Positions 21,693-30,605 of a stretch of DNA of 35,026 nt are shown here, piece after piece. This DNA is from a virus. Each line of letters begins with the position of its first letter. The first letter of the stretch is position 1. The notes under the pieces were generated by a model. It did no database searches, was not told the DNA's origin, and worked only from the letters and a program-made list of their open reading frames with translations. A program made the translations under genes and the position numbers. The stretch covers positions 1 through 35,026 of the IMG/VR virus record IMGVR_UViG_3300046694_000269. The stretch is one strand, 5' to 3'.

Positions 21693-22163
21693 TTACGCTC
21701 CACGTAATCGAAGAATTGCTAAGCCATCTGGACCTGTGATGGTTTCCCAAGAAGCATTAGGCAGCTCGGTTGAATCCAATGCTGCAGATGAAAGAGATCC
21801 AAGTGGCGCTTGTGCTGTTGGGTTTGCGGTACGGACATAAACCTTTGCTTTGATGTCAGTTACTGGTGCCGTAGGTTTTACCCAAATAGACCCAATCTGC
21901 ATGATGGGTGCACAGTCTTTGGCTTGATAAGCTTCTTTGCCTAAGGCGTTTTTTCCTGATTTACCAACATGCTGAAAAACTACTACACCAAACTTTGTGT
22001 TAGTTGCACCAGTTATCGCAGAGACGGTTTTACTATCTGCAGACTGTACCGCTACTTCCCCATCACTTAAGGCAGTATTGCCCGCGACTGCTAAAGATAA
22101 GATTTCTTCGGGCATGTGCAAACGTGCACGCATACCCGGAATAGCTTGAGGTGTTAATGACAT
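21693..22163 (-). CDS. Capsid cement / decoration protein (DUF2190-like)
   Basis: This 156-residue, Ala/Gly/Thr-rich and probably beta-rich protein lies directly before the major capsid gene. The pattern (MSLTPQAIPGMRARLHMPEE; AGNTALSDGEVAVQ; a VYVRTANPTAQAPLG strand; a closing LAILRLRGA) resembles structural cement proteins near DUF2184 capsids. It would stabilise the shell from outside. Spacing of three bases to the capsid gene implies tight co-expression. Exact family is less certain than role. Confidence 0.75.
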   Translation of the reverse strand: MSLTPQAIPGMRARLHMPEEILSLAVAGNTALSDGEVAVQSADSKTVSAITGATNTKFGVVVFQHVGKSGKNALGKEAYQAKDCAPIMQIGSIWVKPTAPVTDIKAKVYVRTANPTAQAPLGSLSSAALDSTELPNASWETITGPDGLAILRLRGA

Positions 22164-22181
22164 TCTCTTTTCTCCAGATAC

Positions 22182-23375
22182 TTAGAAGCTTTGTTTCCAA
22201 GCTTCTTTTTTGTTGTTGGTTTTGTTTTCATCTCCTTGAGGCTTACCATCACCAGCATTGACTTGCTGTTGTTGGTTAAGTGCATCACCTACAGGATTTG
22301 ATGGTTGTGTACCTTTCACAGCTGACAATGCGCGGAATACTGTATCGATCTGATCAGGTTTTGCATCGCCCACAGCAACACTTCCCAACACTGCACCCAC
22401 TAAGGCATCACCCGCTTTAGCCGCAATCACATCACGCTTGATTTGCTCACATGTGCAGCCTTCAGTTTTAACTGTTGGAACCAATGCTTTAGCGTCAGCA
22501 ATCACAGCAGCACGTTCGGTAGCCGCTTGTTCGAGCTTTTCTGGTGTCATTTGGTTCTTTTCCAGATCACCGACTTTTTGCTCAAGAGTGGTTTTATCGG
22601 TATGCAATTGATCTACAACCGCCTGAACTGCGCTTAGTTCATCACCGATAGAAAATTGCTTATCACCGACTTTAAGTTTTGCAGCCTTCAAGTTTTCAAG
22701 CTGATCTTGTTGCTGCTTTAATGCATCCGCCAAGGGCTTATTATCGCCAATGTCAAAACGAATACCGTTTACACTTACTTCCATTGTTTTCCCCTTTGGA
22801 GTTTGCTTTTCGTCACCTATGCGGCAATCACCACCACAACGCCCGTATTTAACGAGTGCAACGTGATTGCCAATAAAATTGATAAATTTTGCTTGGTACA
22901 CTGTGCCGTCTGGCGCCGTGCCCTGCTCTAAAACTAATGTGGCTCCATAACCGAGCGACATTTCTAATCGCTCGTTGTTCTGGATTAAATCAATGCTGTC
23001 CTTATCTTTAATGAGCAAATCGCCCACTAGATATTCGCCTTCTTGGCGGACGTTCTCACAATAGCCAATGTGGTAGTCCTTCCAGTTAGCAGCATTAATT
23101 TCATTCTTAGGTGGGTGATAATCCGTAGCGTCTGCACCATCCCAACTTTTGATAGTTTCTGGTTTAAAAAGCTCTTCAGCCGAGGTATAGACATTAATCG
23201 TCTGATCTGCTGAAAAGCCTTCTAAATTTGGAAACTCATACGCATAGTACTGGCGTACCTGAGGTGCTTTACCCAAGCGAACGTTTACGCATTTCAAATA
23301 ACCTTCCGGTGTAAATGAACGTGTGGATTCACTTGGCGCAAAGTCACCTACCTTGAAGAAGTAATTGTTTTTCAT
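22182..23375 (-). CDS. DUF2213 prohead protease and scaffold fusion
   Basis: The 397-residue protein fits the DUF2213 family. The first ~190 residues form the protease-like domain: VGDFAPSESTRSFTPEGYLK, LEMSLGYGATLVLE, and FINFIGNHVALVKYGRCGGD with a conserved His in NHVALV. From about residue 200 it becomes charged and helical, with a coiled coil near 210-290 that suits a scaffold. The end is rich in Gln and polar residues. It would shape the procapsid and then be cleaved. Two cargo genes lie just upstream of it in transcription order, separating it from the gpF-like protein. Confidence 0.85.
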   Translation of the reverse strand: MKNNYFFKVGDFAPSESTRSFTPEGYLKCVNVRLGKAPQVRQYYAYEFPNLEGFSADQTINVYTSAEELFKPETIKSWDGADATDYHPPKNEINAANWKDYHIGYCENVRQEGEYLVGDLLIKDKDSIDLIQNNERLEMSLGYGATLVLEQGTAPDGTVYQAKFINFIGNHVALVKYGRCGGDCRIGDEKQTPKGKTMEVSVNGIRFDIGDNKPLADALKQQQDQLENLKAAKLKVGDKQFSIGDELSAVQAVVDQLHTDKTTLEQKVGDLEKNQMTPEKLEQAATERAAVIADAKALVPTVKTEGCTCEQIKRDVIAAKAGDALVGAVLGSVAVGDAKPDQIDTVFRALSAVKGTQPSNPVGDALNQQQQVNAGDGKPQGDENKTNNKKEAWKQSF

Positions 23376-23388
23376 AAATTGCGCTCAA

Positions 23389-23414
23389 TAAAAAAGAGCC
23401 ATATTGGCTCTTTA
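23389..23414 (-). terminator. Rho-independent terminator after the DUF6602 gene
   Basis: On the minus strand AAAGAGCCA pairs with TGGCTCTTT around an ATA-type loop, followed by T-rich sequence. It closes the DUF6602 transcription unit before the DUF2213 gene, so a cargo transcript could end here. Confidence 0.85.
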
Positions 23415-23450
23415 AATACTTTGAAAAAAACTCACCGAAGTGGGTTAAAT

Positions 23451-24419
23451 TTAATCTGTACAACTCTTAAAATTAAAAAGTAATGTTGTCTTATCTTGAG
23501 TACTTGAAAAACTATAACTTACATCACTTGTATTAAAATCAATTCCATCTTTACTAAATTTACGACAACTGAGGTTTCCCCACATATCCTCATAACATAT
23601 AGAATATATTTTCGGACTTACTTCTTCTTCTTTAAGTAAATAGTTTCCAAAAGTTTCTCTGCACAAAGTATTTGATATGCCAGATAGAAGTGACAATTCA
23701 ACCTGATTTGTTGGTCCTACCATCCCAATCCATTGATGAATTTTAAAGCTTATATCAGAAAATTTAATATTATTAATTGTGAGCTTATCTAAATTGAAAT
23801 TTTCCACATCCCGAATATTTATTTTTAAAGCTTTAGAAACTGCTAAATCTTCAAAAAATTTCTTTTTATCAATAACATCCTTTAAGTATTTTTTAGAAGT
23901 ATTTAAATAATAATAACCTTTTCCCGATATACAAAACACAGAAATCTTAGGAGCATGAAGGAACTTATCATCGTATTTTTCGTATCTTTCCAATTCATTT
24001 CCATCTATATCACTTGAGAATGAGAACATTACAGTTGGAGCTTTCCCCCCCATATTACGATATTTTTCAAATTTCTTAATCGTTGACTTTAATTCCCCTG
24101 CATTTATCGTGCTTTTGACTTCGAATATATACCTTGTAGCCTCAATTGGAAGAAAGGCAAGATCCTGTTTTATATAAGGAGGTAGAATTTCATCGTCGTA
24201 AATAAAAAAATCTGTTTCATTTGATTGCTCATTTTTTGAGTTTTCAATAATTCCTTTAGAAATTTTGTATTTGCTAGGAATAACATCTTTTATTAGATTA
24301 ATTAACTCTTGTTCATTTAATCCACCCTTTACACCTTGATGTACAACATTTCTATTAATCTCAAAATCAGCTTTTAAAGAAGATACTTTTGCATTTATTT
24401 TTTCAGAAATTATTCCCAT
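23451..24419 (-). CDS. DUF6602 protein with PD-(D/E)XK-like core
   Basis: This 322-residue protein fits the DUF6602 family in its first ~180 residues: NEQELINLIKDVIPSKYKI, a KGIIEN turn, ETDFFIYDD and YIFEVKSTI. D70 and the E100-V-K102 pair on adjacent strands make a convincing PD-(D/E)XK nuclease core. The last ~140 residues are of unknown fold. DUF6602 proteins are found scattered in mobile elements, so a DNA-cleaving or restriction-like role is reasonable but unproven. It has its own candidate promoter with flanking direct repeats and its own terminator. It is more AT-rich than the capsid genes around it, which marks it as inserted cargo. Confidence 0.7.
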   Translation of the reverse strand: MGIISEKINAKVSSLKADFEINRNVVHQGVKGGLNEQELINLIKDVIPSKYKISKGIIENSKNEQSNETDFFIYDDEILPPYIKQDLAFLPIEATRYIFEVKSTINAGELKSTIKKFEKYRNMGGKAPTVMFSFSSDIDGNELERYEKYDDKFLHAPKISVFCISGKGYYYLNTSKKYLKDVIDKKKFFEDLAVSKALKINIRDVENFNLDKLTINNIKFSDISFKIHQWIGMVGPTNQVELSLLSGISNTLCRETFGNYLLKEEEVSPKIYSICYEDMWGNLSCRKFSKDGIDFNTSDVSYSFSSTQDKTTLLFNFKSCTD

Positions 24420-24434
24420 ATAAAAAATCTTTTA

Positions 24435-24475
24435 AAATTACTAAATTATTTTAGATAAATTACTAAATTTTTCAA
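24435..24475 (-). promoter_or_regulatory. Promoter with two 12-bp operator-like repeats
   Basis: On the minus strand TTGAAA (24470-24475) and TAAAAT (24448-24453) are separated by 16 bases, upstream of the DUF6602 gene. Two identical copies of ATTTAGTAATTT lie at 24457-24468 (between the -35 and -10) and 24435-24446 (just past the -10). Their centres are 22 bases apart, two helical turns. The layout suggests repression of the cargo gene. The AT-rich background makes chance matches more likely. Confidence 0.5.
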
Positions 24476-24499
24476 AAAAAAACCACTTAATAGTGTTTT
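24474..24499 (-). terminator. Terminator after the membrane cargo gene
   Basis: CACT pairs with AGTG around ATTA, extended by flanking A/T pairs with a bulge, followed by a T run of nine on the minus strand. The short stem makes it a moderate terminator. It separates the two cargo genes into separate units. Confidence 0.6.
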
Positions 24500-24511
24500 G
24501 CGAATTAAGGA

Positions 24512-25294
24512 TTAGGTCTTTTCAGTAATTTCATTCAATAATTTTTTTATTAAATTACAAGTTGCTTCATGTTCATCTTCAAGATTTTTAATGCACTTTG
24601 TAACTATTGATATTTTATCTACAGAAAGTGTATGAAGTGAGCTTTTCAAAGATTTTAGACTAGTTACGAGAAATTCAAGATAAAGGGTAACGCGATAGTT
24701 TTGTTTAAGTGAATGAGCTTTTTCAATCAATTTAACGGCTATGCTTGTAGTGAGCAGATAGTTTGGTTTCGCTAACCACTTCTCATATTGAAGCTCTAGA
24801 ACTTCAATACTTATAAATTTACTTTCTGAATGATAGCTATTTAAATTATATTTAAGTCCATCTAAATCTTTGGCTACATCTCCCCTTATTTTTTTATTTT
24901 CATAGTCTATTTTAATATTTGTTTGTTTTAAAATTTCAGCAATCAATTCATTTTTTCCTACATTTAACTCTCCTATAAGCTCCTTTTTTGAAGCATTTAA
25001 AGTTGTTAAGATTAGATCTTTAAAATATTGTGTCTCTTTCTCTTGATTTTTAAAGTTAGTAAACCAGTTATAACCTACCAATAGTATAACAATGCTGAAT
25101 ACTCCACCCAGCGACCAATAAACGGTAGTTAGAAAATTATCTTGATAACTTTTCATAACTTCAACTTGAGCTTTTAAGACTTCAATTTGAGTATTTGCAG
25201 CCTCTAAATTTTTCTGAAGTAATGTATTGTCAACATCCGCTCCATAAGCAGTAGCTGAAAATAAAATAAGTAAAGTAATGATGATTTTATTCAT
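24512..25294 (-). CDS. Membrane-anchored coiled-coil cargo protein
   Basis: The frame is open from 25312; the ATG at 25294 is preferred because it begins a clean Sec signal (MNKIIITLLILFSATAYG, cleavage likely after residue 18-19). The protein is then 260 residues. A coiled segment at about 25-50 precedes a membrane helix at about 58-78 (WSLGGVFSIVILLVGYNWF). The remaining ~180 residues are charged helices on the cytoplasmic side, with a KKELIGELNVGKNELIAEIL repeat-like stretch. No family is recognised. It lies between the gpF-like gene and DUF6602 as inserted cargo, with its own terminator. It could anchor or sense something for its neighbour. Confidence 0.6.
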   Translation of the reverse strand: MNKIIITLLILFSATAYGADVDNTLLQKNLEAANTQIEVLKAQVEVMKSYQDNFLTTVYWSLGGVFSIVILLVGYNWFTNFKNQEKETQYFKDLILTTLNASKKELIGELNVGKNELIAEILKQTNIKIDYENKKIRGDVAKDLDGLKYNLNSYHSESKFISIEVLELQYEKWLAKPNYLLTTSIAVKLIEKAHSLKQNYRVTLYLEFLVTSLKSLKSSLHTLSVDKISIVTKCIKNLEDEHEATCNLIKKLLNEITEKT

Positions 25295-25372
25295 TCTAAA
25301 GTTTGCCATCATAAGCCAATGTTATTACTAACATTACTACACCAACTAACTATTAGAAACCAAATAAAATCA

Positions 25373-26185
25373 TTACATCAATAAAATATCCTCATAGTTA
25401 GGCAAGGCTATGCAACGACATCGAATCGGCTGCCCGGGATGCCCACCCGCTGGAGGCGAATCCCATCTAAATGTCTTGCCCTGCTTATGTTGGTGGTCTG
25501 GCCGCACACGCTCATCTTTAGCCGTTTGCCATGTATATGTCTCTACTCCCATTGAAAGCTGTCTGGCTTGGTTAATTTGGCCGTTAATCTTGCCCATCTG
25601 ATCACTAGCAATAAGACGTGCACGGTAATCAGTAGATTGCCCTAATGCCTTAATCTCTTTAGCTAGATCCTGATTTGTTTGTCCTGTCTGCAATGCATTG
25701 GTGATTAATACCTCAAGCTTATCGGCATATTGCTGAGGAATGGACTTAATCAAACTGACGTTTGCAGTAATATTTAGATCTACTTCGTTCTGAATATCAG
25801 CAGCTCGATAGAACGGCGTTAGATCGACACCAATAATTGATTTGGTATGTTCAGCTATTTGTTTATCTACTTCCTTTTGTGTGTCAGTTACAACCTTTGT
25901 GGCCAACGGTTGGGAAACCTCAACAACATACTTTGTGAGCTTTTCCCGAAACGTCCACATCATTTCAGAAAACCAAGCATCACCGATGTTCTGGCCTACC
26001 GTCGGAATAACTAATTCCTTTACTTGTTCCTGACAATATCTAGATATAGCCAGTAATTGCCGTGTGTAGTAAAGCTCTACACGACGATTTACATGTACTG
26101 CTCTAGGCTTAGACGCTTTTCGCCCTTTCTTCCGTTTCTTAGCTTGCTGGAGGTGGGGTTTTAGGATCTGTATTATCGTCGTCAT
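25373..26185 (-). CDS. Mu gpF-like head morphogenesis protein
   Basis: The 270-residue protein matches the phage Mu gpF family (minor head protein) in its C-terminal ~110 residues. Indicators are ARLIASDQMGKINGQINQAR, ETYTWQTAKDERVRPDH, and GGHPGQPIRCRCIALPNYED with the conserved Cys pair. The basic N-terminus (KKRKKGRKASKPRAVHVNRR) may bind DNA or the portal. It overlaps the end of the portal gene by 47 bases. It acts in procapsid assembly. Confidence 0.9.
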   Translation of the reverse strand: MTTIIQILKPHLQQAKKRKKGRKASKPRAVHVNRRVELYYTRQLLAISRYCQEQVKELVIPTVGQNIGDAWFSEMMWTFREKLTKYVVEVSQPLATKVVTDTQKEVDKQIAEHTKSIIGVDLTPFYRAADIQNEVDLNITANVSLIKSIPQQYADKLEVLITNALQTGQTNQDLAKEIKALGQSTDYRARLIASDQMGKINGQINQARQLSMGVETYTWQTAKDERVRPDHQHKQGKTFRWDSPPAGGHPGQPIRCRCIALPNYEDILLM

Positions 26186-27464
26186 TAGGCTTCACCATTG
26201 TCTCAAGCTCTTTGATATGGTCTTCATCAATCACTGAATAAACACCGTCAATGAGTAACTGACGCGCTATCTGAGGTTCCGTAATGACACCCATCTGAAG
26301 ATATTTATCGTCACGTTCTGCGTTAGCTTTCTCAACCTCAGCACGAACCTTAGCGTCCAATTGCCATAGCGGATTAAATACAACGTCTAAACTTGGAATC
26401 TGACGACCTAATGTAGCTTGGCAAATTACTCTTAAAAGCTTCAACATGAATGGCTTTAATGACCAAGTCTGCTTGGTTGATATAGTGTCGTAATAGTTCC
26501 GTGTGTCATGTTCGCCTGTAGAATTCATACCTGCAGGTGATTGACCGAATAAAACCGTATATGGCATTTCGGCCGCTCCAGAAGTTTGAATCGAATATTC
26601 ACGCATAAGGTCAGGTAAACCACCAAAGCTATAAGATTTAGAGTCGTACTCCTCCTCTTTATCCAAAACGATCATGCCGTTTAGACCTTTAAGCAATCCA
26701 ACACTAAGAAAGCGTTCTGCTACACCTTTTAGATCCTCTTTGATCTTATCAACCAAATGCGGTGTTCTAATTACATCAATTTTTGATTCATGGACTAAAC
26801 TAGCAGTGGCTTTCTTAACTGCCGCATGATCAAGCAGATCCTCATAAACTTCCTGTAAAACACTTACAGGCTCTTCATTGACCACATCTGCATGGCCAAA
26901 TTTAATTAAGCGTGTGTGGTGGATCCGTTGGTTAGATTTGCCATCGAGTTTAAGCTTGTAAAATTCAGGTTGCTTTAGAAGCCCGCAAGCCTCATTTGGT
27001 GGCAAGTACTTTGAAGTATCGGCTTCAATCTGCTTTTTCTTGAGTACCGTGAAAAACTCTAAACGACCAACACCCAGTTTATTTAGATCGAATTGTTGAT
27101 CCAAGTTGCCGCCGTCCACCGTACCTAGAAGCACATAGCAAACGCCATATAAGCGAGAAAGGATCAAGCTAGATAAGAGGACCCCATCTAAATTAAAAGC
27201 CTTACACGCCTCTTTAAGCTTCTCTAATTCATTATCCTGAATCCCCTCATAGAACCAACCAGCTCGGAGCATGTCACTTGCTGGTCGGTTCACTATGCGC
27301 TTAGCTAACCAATGTTGATATACCGCCTCTAATTGCTCATCAGGAATAACCTTCTTAACAAAGCTCCCGTGTGATGCCTTATCACGATCTGTACCTATAT
27401 TTGAGACAAAGTTTGTGTACGCCCCTGCATCGCCAATTGCATCGGACTTTTTATTTTCAGTCAT
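26139..27464 (-). CDS. Portal protein, DUF1073 family
   Basis: This 441-residue protein fits the DUF1073 portal type. Characteristic blocks are YQHWLAKRIVNRPASDMLRA, LSRLYGVCYVLLGTVDGG, and the C-terminal GQSPAGMNSTGEHDTRNYYD. The portal ring forms the gateway for DNA packaging. It lies eight bases after the terminase and overlaps the gpF-like gene. Some databases name DUF1073 entries after anti-CBASS Acb1 because a few members carry that extra domain; nothing here resembles the Acb1 phosphodiesterase, which would need paired HxT motifs. Confidence 0.9.
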   Translation of the reverse strand: MTENKKSDAIGDAGAYTNFVSNIGTDRDKASHGSFVKKVIPDEQLEAVYQHWLAKRIVNRPASDMLRAGWFYEGIQDNELEKLKEACKAFNLDGVLLSSLILSRLYGVCYVLLGTVDGGNLDQQFDLNKLGVGRLEFFTVLKKKQIEADTSKYLPPNEACGLLKQPEFYKLKLDGKSNQRIHHTRLIKFGHADVVNEEPVSVLQEVYEDLLDHAAVKKATASLVHESKIDVIRTPHLVDKIKEDLKGVAERFLSVGLLKGLNGMIVLDKEEEYDSKSYSFGGLPDLMREYSIQTSGAAEMPYTVLFGQSPAGMNSTGEHDTRNYYDTISTKQTWSLKPFMLKLLRVICQATLGRQIPSLDVVFNPLWQLDAKVRAEVEKANAERDDKYLQMGVITEPQIARQLLIDGVYSVIDEDHIKELETMVKPNDDDNTDPKTPPPAS

Positions 27465-27472
27465 AATTTCCT

Positions 27473-28999
27473 CTAATCAAATACAGTTGGCTTGCTTGCA
27501 ATTGAATCGTTAATAGCATCAATGGTCGGATCCCACTGATCGTCATGATCATGTGACCAATCAGCGGTGAGTCCTTCAATCTCTTCGATGTAGTTCAATA
27601 ACCATGGTGCATTAGCAGGCAATAAGACTCGGCCATCTTCAACATAAAGAATGACGTCCATAGTCCTCGATAGCTTGTCATCTCCGCGCTGAATAGCCCG
27701 AATAGGTAAAGTTGTTTCTTTAGCAATGGTTTGAATTAATCCCGTACCACTAGCTTTATCCTCTACAGCCATATAGCGAAGTTTGCCGATTTGTGTATTG
27801 CCATCCTTATGTTTTTTAATAAAGTCCTTAGCAACTTTTAATAGTGCTGGTGCTTCCCATTTACCTCGTTTCACATCAATGATGTAAAGGTTATTGTCAT
27901 AGCCAAGGCCAGCACATATGAAAGCTGAATAGTCGTTATGTTTCTTGACCTTCTGAGCTGTATCAGCCCATATAGCACGCCATTTAAGGACAGGTAATTC
28001 AAGATATCGTGGGAACCACTCAGACTTAACAAGGTCACCACCAAGCTTTTTTGGGGCCTGTTGATATTGGCTTGCAAATGTATAACGGGATACCGTAGCG
28101 CCGTCTTTATCCTGACCACCTTGTTCGAGTTGCAATAGCGATTGCAATGATTCTTTCAACGGCCAATAGCTTTGACGTCCTTTAGCATCACGCTCAACAT
28201 TGCGTGGTACTTTCAGTTGTATTTTTTCTGGCAACATACTGATGTATTCATCATCAATAAGCGCTGGAATACTGATCTGTTCCCATTCACCAGGAACGTT
28301 ACCCGTCATCACAAAGTTAGTCGGATCCTCAACGTGTAAGCGCTGCATGATCAGAATAATTGGTGTATCAGATTTAGCTTTACGCGAGTTGACCGTGTTT
28401 AAAATCTTACGGTTAGCTTTACGTCTAGCGGTCTGGCTGAATGCATCCTCAGGCTTTAAGGGGTCATCAAGTATAATTGCGCCAGTAAAACCCTCATCCG
28501 CTAATGTACCAGCACGGCGACCGGTGACCTGACCACCCATGGAAGCAGAGTAAACATGACCAGCGTCATAACCATCGACTGTAGTTTTCCAGCTTGATTT
28601 AGCATCGGTACTTGTTGAAATCTTAATGGGCCAAAGGTTTTGAAAATCTTCTGACTTAACAATGTTTCTAGCTGTTGCCGATACATCCTCTACAAGTGAT
28701 TGTGAGAAAGACAAATACAGAAACCGGGAACGAGCATTACGCGCGATACCACGGGCAATTAGATTTGTGAGTAATTCAGTTTTACCGCTACCCGGTGGAA
28801 CGTTAATCACTAAATTCTTAACCTTGCCAGAAATTACCTCATCGATCTTGTCAGCAATATATTCATGATGCCAATTGACCGAAAACTTAAAGCCCATACG
28901 AGGCAAGAAAAATGCACGTGTAAAGAATAAATGTTCTTTCTCGCACTTAATCCGCTTAGCTTTGGTTTTAACAGGATCAATATTCGTTCTCGAGTTCAT
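27473..28999 (-). CDS. Terminase large subunit
   Basis: The 508-residue ATPase/nuclease packages phage DNA. Walker A is at 67-75 (VPPGSGKTE), Walker B at 175-179 (IILDD) and the coupling region around 216-224 (LIMQRLHVED). The C-terminal nuclease domain carries acidic residues D346 (WADTA), E413/D414 (VEDKASGTG) and D490/D494 near DDQWDPTIDA. It overlaps the small-subunit gene by 23 bases. Length is normal for the psiM2 ORF9-type family. Confidence 0.95.
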   Translation of the reverse strand: MNSRTNIDPVKTKAKRIKCEKEHLFFTRAFFLPRMGFKFSVNWHHEYIADKIDEVISGKVKNLVINVPPGSGKTELLTNLIARGIARNARSRFLYLSFSQSLVEDVSATARNIVKSEDFQNLWPIKISTSTDAKSSWKTTVDGYDAGHVYSASMGGQVTGRRAGTLADEGFTGAIILDDPLKPEDAFSQTARRKANRKILNTVNSRKAKSDTPIILIMQRLHVEDPTNFVMTGNVPGEWEQISIPALIDDEYISMLPEKIQLKVPRNVERDAKGRQSYWPLKESLQSLLQLEQGGQDKDGATVSRYTFASQYQQAPKKLGGDLVKSEWFPRYLELPVLKWRAIWADTAQKVKKHNDYSAFICAGLGYDNNLYIIDVKRGKWEAPALLKVAKDFIKKHKDGNTQIGKLRYMAVEDKASGTGLIQTIAKETTLPIRAIQRGDDKLSRTMDVILYVEDGRVLLPANAPWLLNYIEEIEGLTADWSHDHDDQWDPTIDAINDSIASKPTVFD

Positions 29000-29453
29000 C
29001 TATCGCCTGCCTTACCTGCTCATCGGTAGCAGTCACATAGGTAATATTTTCGCTTTGTAATGGACCACCGCCAGCGCCTGTAATTTCAGTCTTATTCGTG
29101 TACTTGCCGCCCATGTCCTCAGCAGCTTGCTTAAGAATGCTTAGAGCTGCTACACGGTTTCTACTGTGCTTTTGATATTGGCTTTCATAACGCTGTAAAC
29201 GTACCGCTAAATTTGCAATGGGGATTGCCTCAGGCTTACCCAAAAACATTTCGCGAGTCTTTTCAAAATCAACCCTTAACTCTTCGCTTAGGTTCTCACC
29301 TGCCCGTTTAGTCGGGTCGTATTTTTCACATTGCTGCTTAGTAACTTTTACCCCGTATTCTTGGTTGACGAGCTCAGCAGTTTCTGTGGGTGTATTAAAT
29401 ACGGCAAGTGAGCGAACTATAAAGAGTTTTACCTCTTTTTTTAGAGCCGCCAT
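28977..29453 (-). CDS. Terminase small subunit-like, DUF2280 family
   Basis: This 158-residue protein matches DUF2280, found just before large terminase genes in gammaproteobacterial prophages. The opening MAALKKEVKLFIVRSLAVFN and the block VNQEYGVKVTKQQCEKYDPT form a helix-turn-helix-like DNA-binding part, followed by long helices. It probably recognises the packaging site. The overlap of 23 bases with the large subunit fits that role. Confidence 0.88.
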   Translation of the reverse strand: MAALKKEVKLFIVRSLAVFNTPTETAELVNQEYGVKVTKQQCEKYDPTKRAGENLSEELRVDFEKTREMFLGKPEAIPIANLAVRLQRYESQYQKHSRNRVAALSILKQAAEDMGGKYTNKTEITGAGGGPLQSENITYVTATDEQVRQAIDELENEY

Positions 29454-29491
29454 ACCCTCAATCCTGTCAACCTACGTCAACCTAAATAGCC

Positions 29492-29515
29492 AAAAAAAAG
29501 AGCCCTAAGGCTCAT
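29492..29515 (-). terminator. Rho-independent terminator before the terminase genes
   Basis: GAGCC pairs with GGCTC around a four-base loop, followed by T8 on the minus strand. It begins right at the stop codon of the metallopeptidase gene. Confidence 0.85.
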
Positions 29516-30156
29516 CATGTGATAACGCAGTTTCCACAGCATTTTGATATATCTAAATCAGAAACAAACGGCGGGTTTTTAGCAACTTCAATAAGCCGCT
29601 TAACGTTTTCATTTGCTCCCCAGCGCTTAACAACACCGATAAACTCTTCCACATCGTGTCCAGCTAAATAGTGCTTTGGTAAGCCAGTATGATCACTATA
29701 AATAATCTCACCGTCCGAGTCTCGCTCTACACCGATGTGATAAAGCTCATGTTCTAGCAAAGCACAGAATTCACTATCATTGGCTTTATCGCAAAAGGTA
29801 GCATCGATAGTGATTAAGTAAGTCGGTACAAATCCAAACCAATCTCGCATTTGTTGTTCTTGGCGAGCTTTCTTCCATCCGCCTTGTTGAAACATAACCT
29901 TTTCACATTGGCCTAACACCATACGCTTAGCTCTCGTATATGCAGAAGATGCCCAAGCAAATGCTAGAAACTCTTCATTATCATGAAGTAACTCAGCGAT
30001 ATGATCATGGTCCGGGTTATGTAGAGGTCCACCGAGCGTAAGAAAATTAGCAACAACCCATTTCTTTAAATCTGGTGCCGGTATTAAACGGATTGCTTCC
30101 TCTTCTTCAGCTTGATCAATAAAGTCTGGTTGCGGGAATGGTCTGATCTGATCCAT
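29515..30156 (-). CDS. Putative phage metallopeptidase
   Basis: The 213-residue protein has a zinc-protease motif HELYH (H136, E137, H140) in CALLEHELYHIGVERDSDGE. A possible third ligand lies in the LAGHDVEEFIGVVKRWGAN block. This corresponds to the putative phage metallopeptidase family often found beside terminase genes. The C-terminus has a CCGNC cluster that could bind metal. Its start lies within the last 41 bases of the nuclease gene. Substrate is unknown. Confidence 0.85.
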   Translation of the reverse strand: MDQIRPFPQPDFIDQAEEEEAIRLIPAPDLKKWVVANFLTLGGPLHNPDHDHIAELLHDNEEFLAFAWASSAYTRAKRMVLGQCEKVMFQQGGWKKARQEQQMRDWFGFVPTYLITIDATFCDKANDSEFCALLEHELYHIGVERDSDGEIIYSDHTGLPKHYLAGHDVEEFIGVVKRWGANENVKRLIEVAKNPPFVSDLDISKCCGNCVIT

Positions 30157-30592
30157 TAAATATTTGCCTCTTCAAGTTTTTGAGCCACTCACTAGCGTAT
30201 TCAGTTCTTAACTGTAATGGTCCAGTATCATCGATCCTACATCTTGTAGCTGATTCTATACGAACTACTGTATAGCCCATCTCCTCAGCTACGTCGTAAC
30301 GATCAAGACTCCAAGCTTTATTCTTGAGCTTACCCTTTCGGCCACCTGACCAAGGACCTCCAGCAATTTCAACTAAAATACGATGCTCTATTAAATGAAA
30401 ATCAAATCGCCAGTGTTTAGTTGATTTAATTTGAAACATCTTTTCGTATTTAATTTCCAGAACATCTAAGGATTGAGTAAATTCTTCCTCAGCTTCTAGA
30501 TATTTTTGAGTAGCCTTAGGCAATGGTCTGCTTTTAGATTTTGTTTTAGGTGCTTTTTTTCTTGTTAGCCAAAAATAATCTTTAATGTCCAT
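30116..30592 (-). CDS. Vsr/DUF559-like PD-(D/E)XK nuclease, copy 1
   Basis: This 158-residue basic protein has the Vsr/DUF559-type core: WRFDFHLIEHRILVEIAGGP, where D64 and E75 are likely metal ligands, then WSGGRKGK and YDVAEEMGYTVVRI. A conserved-looking charged N-terminus precedes it. It is similar in layout and in the GGxWSGGR motif to the nuclease at 34077-34469, so the phage has two related enzymes. Likely roles are branched-DNA or nick processing before packaging. It overlaps the metallopeptidase gene by 41 bases. Confidence 0.75.
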   Translation of the reverse strand: MDIKDYFWLTRKKAPKTKSKSRPLPKATQKYLEAEEEFTQSLDVLEIKYEKMFQIKSTKHWRFDFHLIEHRILVEIAGGPWSGGRKGKLKNKAWSLDRYDVAEEMGYTVVRIESATRCRIDDTGPLQLRTEYASEWLKNLKRQIFNGSDQTIPATRLY

Positions 30593-30605
30593 TTATTACA
30601 CCCAT

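Noticed and set aside
26139-27464. Anti-CBASS Acb1 activity for the DUF1073 protein
   Set aside because: The sequence is an ordinary DUF1073 portal; the paired HxT motifs of the Acb1 phosphodiesterase are not visible.
28200-28532. 110-residue plus-strand ORF opposite the terminase gene
   Set aside because: It is antisense to conserved ATPase motifs, with no independent start signal or neighbours.
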